10,715 bases of DNA, taken from positions 1 to 10,715 of the forward strand of contig BDTL01000129.1 of the NCBI GenBank assembly GCA_002898115.1, read 5' to 3'. Below are positions 5,923-10,715 of the stretch, one piece after another. The position numbers and the translations under genes are program-made. The DNA comes from a bacterium BMS3Bbin02 (GTDB taxonomy: Bacteria > Actinomycetota > Acidimicrobiia > Spongiisociales > UBA5794). A model generated the notes under the pieces. That model saw only the letters and a program-made list of their open reading frames with translations. It had not been told where the DNA came from and searched no databases. Position 1 is the first letter of the stretch. Each line of letters starts with the position of its first letter.

Positions 5923-6843
5923 ATGATCGAACCCGCCATCAAGTTTGATGACGTGTCGAAGAGCTTTGGGGACACCCTCGCAGTCGACGCTCTCACGCTC
6001 ACCATCCCGCGCGGCAGCGTCACTGTATTCCTCGGACCGAACGGTGCCGGCAAGACCACCACCGTGCGGCTCACCACCGGTGCCCTCGTTCCCGACGTCG
6101 GCGAGATCACGGTTCTCGGCCTCTCGTCTATCGCGGACGGCCACGAGGTGCGCAAGATCTGTGGGGTCGTTCCACCCAACCCGGCGTTCTTCGATCAGCT
6201 TTCGGGCATCGACAACCTGAAATATGCGGCCGAGATCGCCAAGGCCCCGAAACGAGCAATCGCACCAGCCGCGGAACGGTTCGGCATCACCGACGCGCTT
6301 CACCGGCGAGTCGATGGTTACTCAACGGGTATGCGTACCCGACTCGCCCTGGCCCGGGCAGTTCTCCACGACCCGGAGATTCTCCTGCTCGACGAACCCA
6401 CGGCCGGACTCGATCCCGAATCGTCACGAGCCGTCCTCGGTCTGATCCGTGAGATGGCCGGTAAGGGCCAGACGATCGTGATGTGCACACACCTGCTCCA
6501 CGAGGCCGAAGGCATCGCGGACGTGGTTGTCCTGATGGGTTCCGGCCAGGCCCGCGCGGTTGGCAACCCCCATGACCTGATGGCGTCCTACGCGAGCGAA
6601 AAGTGTGTCGCCATCGACGCGGTCGACCGATCGGAGCTTGCCATCCTCGCAAACATGCCCGGCGTCCTCGCCGTGAACGGGGACGGCCCGGTGAAAGTGA
6701 CAGTCGAGGACATGAGCATCGTGCCCGATCTGGTGAAGTCGCTCGTGGACAAAGGGGTCGACATCACCCGTGTCGAACCGCACACCCCGACGCTTGAGTA
6801 CCTGTACTTCGAGATGCAAAGCGCACTCGGAGATCAACTATGA
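5923..6843 (+). CDS. ABC transporter ATP-binding protein (ABC-2 type exporter subunit)
   Basis: This is a 306-residue ATPase that powers the permease encoded next. It shows the Walker A GPNGAGKTT (38-46), the signature YSTGMRTRLALARA, the Walker B and D-loop run EILLLDEPTAGLD, and the H-loop in IVMCTHLLHEAEG. The stretch after residue 220, ending in RVEPHTPTLEYLYFEM, is the C-terminal extension (DUF4162-like) of DrrA/NatA-type subunits. The Q-loop position is odd: the segment reads VVPPNPAFFDQL, with Pro85 where Gln (or often Glu) normally stands. The frame is open to a TTG at 5881, but homology begins at MIEPAIKFDDVSKSFG, so I use the ATG at 5923. No SD precedes it; TTGATT (5888-5893) and TAGATA (5913-5918) are a weak promoter candidate with 19-base spacing. 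The gene ends in an ATGA overlap with the permease gene. Confidence 0.95.
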   Translation: MIEPAIKFDDVSKSFGDTLAVDALTLTIPRGSVTVFLGPNGAGKTTTVRLTTGALVPDVGEITVLGLSSIADGHEVRKICGVVPPNPAFFDQLSGIDNLKYAAEIAKAPKRAIAPAAERFGITDALHRRVDGYSTGMRTRLALARAVLHDPEILLLDEPTAGLDPESSRAVLGLIREMAGKGQTIVMCTHLLHEAEGIADVVVLMGSGQARAVGNPHDLMASYASEKCVAIDAVDRSELAILANMPGVLAVNGDGPVKVTVEDMSIVPDLVKSLVDKGVDITRVEPHTPTLEYLYFEMQSALGDQL

Positions 6844-7664
6844 GCATCAGACGCGCCTGGATCGTTGCTCGGCTCGATCTGCACCGGCTCACCCGGTCAA
6901 AGGACTACCTGGTCCCGCTCGTCATCCTCGCCAGCATCTTCTTCGTGATCATCCCGTGGGTGATGCTCGGCATCGTGTCACGAGCGGGAGGCTCGGACCT
7001 GATTCAACGAATCGGCGGCGTCCTCCAGTCTCTGCCGCAGATCGCCCAGGACAACGTCAAGGGTTCGACGCCCCAGGCCCGAGCCGCCTACACGTTTGCG
7101 GTGTATCTGCTCGCCCCGGTGGCGATCGTTGTGCCTCTGACAATCTCATCCGCGATCGGGGCATATGGCCTCATCGGTGACCGGGAAAAGGGCACCGGTG
7201 AGTACCTCGCCCATTCGCCGCTCCATACCTCCGAGATCTTCTACGGAAAACTCATCGCCGCATTCATCCCCGGCTACCTCGCCACGATCGCCGGCTTCGG
7301 CGTCTATGCACTGATCGTGAACACGCGGGTCGGTGGTTTACTCGGTGGCTGGTTCTTCCCGACGCCCGAGTGGTGGATCCTGATTCTGTGGGTCGTGCCG
7401 CCGTTCATCATCTTCAGCCTCGGTGTGATCCTGTGGGCTTCGGGCCGGGTCCAGTCGGCGCCCGCCGCCCAGCAGGCATCCACCCTTGTCACCCTCCCGG
7501 TGATCGTCATGGCGTACGGCGTCACATCCGGTCTGGCTCTCGACCCGGTCCGTGGAGCGATCGGTATCGGCGCGGTTGCCTGGGTGGTCGCTCTCCTCGT
7601 CCTACGTTTCACCAGCCGGGGCCTCAAACGCGAACGCCTCCTCGGCACCGGCTCCCAGAACTAG
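6840..7664 (+). CDS. ABC-2 type transporter permease
   Basis: This 274-residue integral membrane partner of the preceding ATPase has about six hydrophobic helices at roughly 23-45, 87-110, 136-160, 178-200, 213-233 and 238-256. The conserved ABC-2 cytoplasmic loop GDREKGTGEYLAHSPLHTSE (113-132), followed by IFYGKLIAAFIPG, couples to the ATPase in relatives. The start ATG overlaps the ATPase stop codon (ATGA) and has its own GGAG (6829-6832) seven bases upstream, so the two are translationally coupled. The N-terminal RRAWIVARLDLHRLTRSKDY is the amphipathic entry segment common in these permeases. The C-terminal half has no large periplasmic domain, so it is not of the lipoprotein-release type. 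The substrate (drug, ion, lipid or other) cannot be told from the sequence. The gene converges with the beta-propeller gene across 28 bp. Confidence 0.93.
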   Translation: MSIRRAWIVARLDLHRLTRSKDYLVPLVILASIFFVIIPWVMLGIVSRAGGSDLIQRIGGVLQSLPQIAQDNVKGSTPQARAAYTFAVYLLAPVAIVVPLTISSAIGAYGLIGDREKGTGEYLAHSPLHTSEIFYGKLIAAFIPGYLATIAGFGVYALIVNTRVGGLLGGWFFPTPEWWILILWVVPPFIIFSLGVILWASGRVQSAPAAQQASTLVTLPVIVMAYGVTSGLALDPVRGAIGIGAVAWVVALLVLRFTSRGLKRERLLGTGSQN

Positions 7665-7692
7665 TCCCGATCGGCCACGCGTAGGGTTGGCA

Positions 7693-9663
7693 TCATCTCT
7701 CCCACCGCGCAATCTCGGTGCCGTCGGTGTCGAATAGAGTCAGCGCCCCGCCAAGCCAGATCTGTGTGCTGTCGTCAACGCGGTCGCTTCCGAAGTAGTT
7801 GCACAGTCGGAACACCAGACCACCGTCACTCGGGCACTGGGATCCTGTTGGGCCGGCTTGGGAGATCATCGCGCTGGACCCGGGCGGTATCAGTGTTCCG
7901 TCCGGGAACTGGAACTGATCGCCGTCAACCTCTGCAACAACCCAACGTGACACGTCCACGGGCTCGGCACCATCGTTCCGAACAAACACTGCGAAAACAA
8001 TCGGCCAGGTGGTTGCTTGATAGATCGTGTCGATCGTTACGACGAGACTGCCCTCGGGAAGAACATCCAGGATCGGCCCATCGGTCGCACCCGCAACCTT
8101 GATGATATGCGGGCCGATGGACAACCCGAGATCGACAGGACTAAACGAGCAACGCTTCACCGCTGCGACACCGTCGGCTACACACGCTGGTTCTCCGTTC
8201 ACCTCTACCGGAATCGGGCCGATTCCACCCCCCACTACCTCAACGGTGATGACCGTGGCACCCACGGCGCGATCCGGTTCGATGCTAACGACAGGCACAT
8301 CGATTTCGTCGCTCCCAAAAGTGATCGGAGTCGAGGTTTCCACGCCGTCAACCGGGGGTGAAATCCACACCGCTGCAACGCCTTTGCCGGCAGGCTCTTT
8401 CTCTGTGCCCACAGCCACAACGGAGGTGCCATCAGTCGCGAGGTCGAATACCGATACCGAACCACCCAGCACTGTGCTTTCTTCCAAGTCCATCCGAGTC
8501 CAAGATCGGCCGTCAGCAGATACCCAGATGACCTTCTGGGACTCGAAACCCCTCGTCCGGGTCCCAACAGCGACGTACCCAGCCGGAACTGACAGGACAT
8601 CATGAATGCGGGTAGACATACCCTCAAGGCTGAAGTCGCCTTTGACCCTCTCCCAACTCTCGCCATCCGCGGACCACCACACGGCGCCGCTGTCCGCGTC
8701 AAACCCAACGGCAACAACGCCGTCCCTGCCTGCCGCAATCGCCGAGATCCCCGCGAAACCAGAGTCGTCGGATCGCGGTAGAACCGTGCGTTCCCAGATA
8801 TCGGTCTTTTGCAGTTGAGACACCGGGGCACGCCATACCACGGCGTCGCTGCGTCCGGACTGATCGCTCCAAACGCCACCCACGACGAGGTTGTCATCGA
8901 GAACCGCGACGGCGTTGGCCGATGCTACGGTTCCGAGGAAGCTCCCACTGCGGATGGTTGACCACTCACGACCGTCCTCAGAGCGCCAGACCACTGCGGT
9001 CGACCCTTCGTCGTCAAGGAGAGCACTCCCGGCCACAAAGAACCCCAGATCACCGGCAACGACCCGGGAAACCGACACCCCCCCGTAAGTCGCTCCCGAT
9101 CCGAAGGACCCTCGCACCCATTCACCAGCCGGAGATCGGAACAAGAAAATTGCGCTACCACCTATCCGAACTCCGACAACGACGCTCCCTTGATTGCCCG
9201 CAGCGATGTCACTGAACGCGATGCCGTCGGGATCGATCCCGGTCTCTACTTGGGACCAGCTCACGCCATCCGACGAGGACAGGACAACAGCGGACGCCTC
9301 CACATCGGCAACCACACTCCCAACGGCGAGGTACTCGCTCCGGGCGTAGTCAACACCCGAGAGAACCACCCTCTGTGTGCCTTCGAACACATCACTGTGG
9401 TTGACCCTTCCCCAACTGACAGGCAGGGGAACAATCGGGAACTCGACCTTCGAGGTGGTTGTCGAAGAGGCAGAAGTGGTTGTCGAAGAGGCAGTGGGCG
9501 ATTCGCCTGCACGACCGAGAACCCACCACGGTACGCCCAGTGCAAGCACGGCAGCGAACGCCAGAGCTGCTACCGCAGTACCGCGCCACCTCGACCGCGG
9601 AGCGGTTGGTCCGCTGATCGACCGCTCCAGCTCCTCACCCAATCGATCCAAGAAATCGCTCAT
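7693..9663 (-). CDS. Single-pass membrane beta-propeller protein with C-terminal lamin-tail domain, putative anti-sigma/sensor
   Basis: This 656-residue protein begins with a short cytoplasmic segment (1-28; MSDFLDRLGEELERSI may form a helix), then one membrane helix (29-50) and a Ser/Thr linker (55-71). An extracellular domain follows with about seven repeats built around strands such as VVWRSEDGREWSTI (224-237), WWSADGESWERV (329-340) and VIWVSADGRSWTRM (378-391). Others lie near 126, 170, 274 and 430. The SxDGxxW core is an Asp-box-like turn seen in sialidase-type propellers. Residues 455-545 form an Ig-like segment with Cys494/Cys505. Residues 550-655 match a lamin-tail domain (VRNDGAEPVDVSRW, FPDGTLIPPGSSAMI, WLGGALTLFDTDG) with Cys610/Cys621. 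The start codon overlaps the stop of the sigma gene (ATGA), so the two are co-translated. It is therefore probably the sigma factor's membrane regulator, although no HxxxCxxC zinc motif is present. The ligand is unknown. Confidence 0.85.
   Translation of the reverse strand: MSDFLDRLGEELERSISGPTAPRSRWRGTAVAALAFAAVLALGVPWWVLGRAGESPTASSTTTSASSTTTSKVEFPIVPLPVSWGRVNHSDVFEGTQRVVLSGVDYARSEYLAVGSVVADVEASAVVLSSSDGVSWSQVETGIDPDGIAFSDIAAGNQGSVVVGVRIGGSAIFLFRSPAGEWVRGSFGSGATYGGVSVSRVVAGDLGFFVAGSALLDDEGSTAVVWRSEDGREWSTIRSGSFLGTVASANAVAVLDDNLVVGGVWSDQSGRSDAVVWRAPVSQLQKTDIWERTVLPRSDDSGFAGISAIAAGRDGVVAVGFDADSGAVWWSADGESWERVKGDFSLEGMSTRIHDVLSVPAGYVAVGTRTRGFESQKVIWVSADGRSWTRMDLEESTVLGGSVSVFDLATDGTSVVAVGTEKEPAGKGVAAVWISPPVDGVETSTPITFGSDEIDVPVVSIEPDRAVGATVITVEVVGGGIGPIPVEVNGEPACVADGVAAVKRCSFSPVDLGLSIGPHIIKVAGATDGPILDVLPEGSLVVTIDTIYQATTWPIVFAVFVRNDGAEPVDVSRWVVAEVDGDQFQFPDGTLIPPGSSAMISQAGPTGSQCPSDGGLVFRLCNYFGSDRVDDSTQIWLGGALTLFDTDGTEIARWER
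9455..9494. repeat. Tandem 21-bp repeat encoding the Ser/Thr linker of the beta-propeller protein
   Basis: The 19-base word GTGGTTGTCGAAGAGGCAG occurs at 9455-9473 and again at 9476-9494, a period of 21 bases. It encodes two copies of the seven-residue unit SASSTTT just outside the membrane helix. The unit is in frame, so gain or loss by slippage would change the linker length without breaking the protein. Confidence 0.9.
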
Positions 9664-10220
9664 CGCTCCACCCCCATCTGGTCGCCGAGCCTGCGCAGGG
9701 CACGATGAACCCGCACACGTGCCGCACCCTCGGAGCAGCCAAGCGCTTCGGCGACTTCGCTGAACGGACGCCCTTCAACAACGCGGAGCCGAACGGAGTC
9801 CCTCTCTCGGTTACTCAACTTTTCCAAGGCACCCTTGAGATGCTCCCGATACGCCGCCGCATCCACCATCTCTTCGATACGGAGAATGTCATCGTCAGCA
9901 AGCGAGGGAACCGACAATCCGAGACGATCCACGGCCGTCAGTTCCACTCTCCGGCGGCGACGGTACCGGGACAGTTCCTTGCTCGCGATTCCGTAGAACC
10001 AGGCACCGGCGGGCCTCCCGACATCACGAAAGCGGTGCCGCTTCTCCCAAGCGATCGCAAATGTTTCAGCGACTAAATCCGCAGAGACGTGTGGATCGAA
10101 CGTACGCCGGTAGAAGTAGTTGAGCATTTTCCTTGCCCATCTGTCATATAACACCCGAAACGCGGCGGGATCGGTCCGCGAGGCTTCCATTAGCTCGTTG
10201 TCACTCCTCGGGTCTGACAC
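9660..10220 (-). CDS. ECF-type sigma-70 family RNA polymerase sigma factor
   Basis: The protein has 186 residues, the size of group IV (extracytoplasmic function) sigma factors, and contains only regions 2 and 4. Region 2 spans about 20-90 and includes AFRVLYDRWARKMLNYFYRR, the -10 recognition segment DLVAETFAIAWEKRHRF (48-64) and AGAWFYGIASKELSRYRRR. Region 4 (about 130-180) includes LSNRERDSVRLRVVEGRPFS and the helix-turn-helix VAEALGCSEGAARVRVHRAL (156-175), which would read the -35. There is no C-terminal extension. The GTG start has AGAAGG ten bases upstream, and the SDNELMEASRTDPAAFRVLYDR beginning agrees with family members. The stop overlaps the start of the membrane beta-propeller gene, the classic arrangement of an ECF factor with its anti-sigma factor. 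It would be released on an outside signal and probably activates its own operon; the regulon is unknown. Confidence 0.94.
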   Translation of the reverse strand: MSDPRSDNELMEASRTDPAAFRVLYDRWARKMLNYFYRRTFDPHVSADLVAETFAIAWEKRHRFRDVGRPAGAWFYGIASKELSRYRRRRRVELTAVDRLGLSVPSLADDDILRIEEMVDAAAYREHLKGALEKLSNRERDSVRLRVVEGRPFSEVAEALGCSEGAARVRVHRALRRLGDQMGVER

Positions 10221-10273
10221 TGGGATGTTGCCTTCTGTTCTTTTCCGGGGCTCCGTGCCGGGTCCCTACCTGT

Positions 10274-10303
10274 TTACACCGCTGGACCACCATGGTGTTA
10301 CAC
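10274..10303 (-). promoter_or_regulatory. Candidate promoter/operator of the sigma operon: repeated GTGTAA flanking a 10-bp palindrome
   Basis: On the minus strand GTGTAA occurs at 10303-10298 and at 10279-10274, 24 bases apart and both on the sense strand. Between them is the perfect palindrome CACCATGGTG (10288-10297). The block lies about 54 bases upstream of the sigma start. ECF factors often control their own promoter, so one copy could be a -35 element, but no standard GGAAC/CGTC pair is seen. Nothing else in the 147-bp gap looks regulatory. Confidence 0.3.
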
Positions 10304-10367
10304 ACTGAGAGAACTGTACGTCGTCGCGCTACCCCTTCACACCCGTACTGCGGCGAGACAAACGGAG

Positions 10368-10715
10368 TTAGCTTCGGGCTATCCGCCTGCGGTTCCACCA
10401 TGCGCGTACGGTGAGGCCAACCAAGATGAAGACTGTCGTGCCAAGCAGGGCCGTCTTGGTGAGATAGGCTGCGTGCAAAGCCGAGATGAGTGAGTCGCTC
10501 GGGTCGACGACATCGGAAGGGCCGCCGGCGGTGAGATCAACGTTGCCGATCGCCAGACGCACCAGGACGTTTTCGACTTGATCAGCTACAGCCGCGGCAA
10601 CGATCACCACGCGACCAACGGCCGTGCCCCGACGCACACAGGAGAGCACCCCGTCGCCGCTCACAATCCGACCGAGTAGCCCCAGAATGAGCAGGGGATA
10701 TCCGGCCACGAAGAC
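10368..10715 (-). CDS. Partial integral membrane protein of unknown function (5' end outside window)
   Basis: The frame is open from the right edge of the window to a TAA at 10368-10370, giving the last 115 residues. A GTG at 10709 could be a start, but two more open codons precede it, so the true start is probably beyond the window. Three hydrophobic stretches are visible: FVAGYPLLILGLLGRIV, VGRVVIVAAAVADQVENVLV and TALLGTTVFILVGLTV. The last is followed by a positive tail (RAWWNRRRIARS), which suggests a cytoplasmic C-terminus. The ADQVENV motif at the end of the middle helix puts acidic and amide residues in the membrane; I have seen similar D..EN helices in unnamed bacterial membrane proteins but know no function. 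It lies upstream of the sigma gene on the same strand, 147 bp away, so it is probably not part of that operon. Confidence 0.7.
   Translation of the reverse strand, partial: VFVAGYPLLILGLLGRIVSGDGVLSCVRRGTAVGRVVIVAAAVADQVENVLVRLAIGNVDLTAGGPSDVVDPSDSLISALHAAYLTKTALLGTTVFILVGLTVRAWWNRRRIARS

Noticed and set aside
5807..5923. 39-codon upstream extension of the SRAP frame
   Set aside because: SRAP activity needs Cys at position 2 after Met removal; only the ATG at 5806 gives MCGRF, so the extension is not translated as part of the protein.
8027..8605. 192-residue plus-strand open frame within the beta-propeller gene
   Set aside because: Antisense shadow; Thr/Ser/Pro-rich low-information protein, while the minus strand has regular propeller repeats.

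Overview
The window looks like chromosomal DNA of a high-GC actinobacterium. Third positions are GC-rich, start codons include GTG and probably TTG, stem-loops lack a U-tract, and the gene set is typical of Actinomycetota (a DUF2332 protein, a FMN nitroreductase, and an ECF sigma factor paired with a membrane beta-propeller protein). A lineage near Acidimicrobiia is plausible, but that is inference. I see no rRNA, tRNA, CRISPR array, transposase or prophage gene.

Layout. 1-426 (+) is the C-terminal end of a secreted parallel beta-helix protein cut by the window edge. 514-1629 (-) is a Fic-family AMP transferase of the self-inhibited class with a C-terminal winged helix. Its ribosome binding site lies inside a near-perfect 16-bp inverted repeat. 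1852-2235 (-) is a small lipoprotein, 2326-2847 (-) a nitroreductase and 2960-3940 (-) a DMT/EamA transporter. These three share a strand but have gaps of about 90-110 bp, and a 12-bp perfect inverted repeat lies between the last two, so they are probably separate units. 4016-5083 (+) encodes a DUF2332 protein with methyltransferase-like motifs. It converges with an SRAP (YedK/HMCES-type) abasic-site crosslinking protein at 5090-5806 (-).

5923-7664 (+) is a two-gene ABC-2 export operon (ATPase, then permease) coupled by an ATGA overlap. 7693-10220 (-) is a two-gene signalling operon, also joined by an ATGA overlap. An ECF sigma factor is followed by a single-pass protein with a very short cytoplasmic segment, a Ser/Thr-rich linker, about seven Asp-box-like beta-propeller repeats, an Ig-like segment and a C-terminal lamin-tail domain. 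By position and topology it is the likely anti-sigma/sensor partner, although it has no zinc-binding anti-sigma domain. 10368-10715 (-) is a partial membrane protein.

The parts most worth a second look are the sigma/beta-propeller/lamin-tail system, the Fic gene with its buried Shine-Dalgarno, the inverted repeat at 2899-2947, and the Rossmann-like motifs in the DUF2332 protein. No intergenic stretch exceeds 300 bases. The longest, between the Fic start and the lipoprotein stop (about 220 bp), holds the Fic regulatory hairpin, two more short palindromes and a possible terminator.
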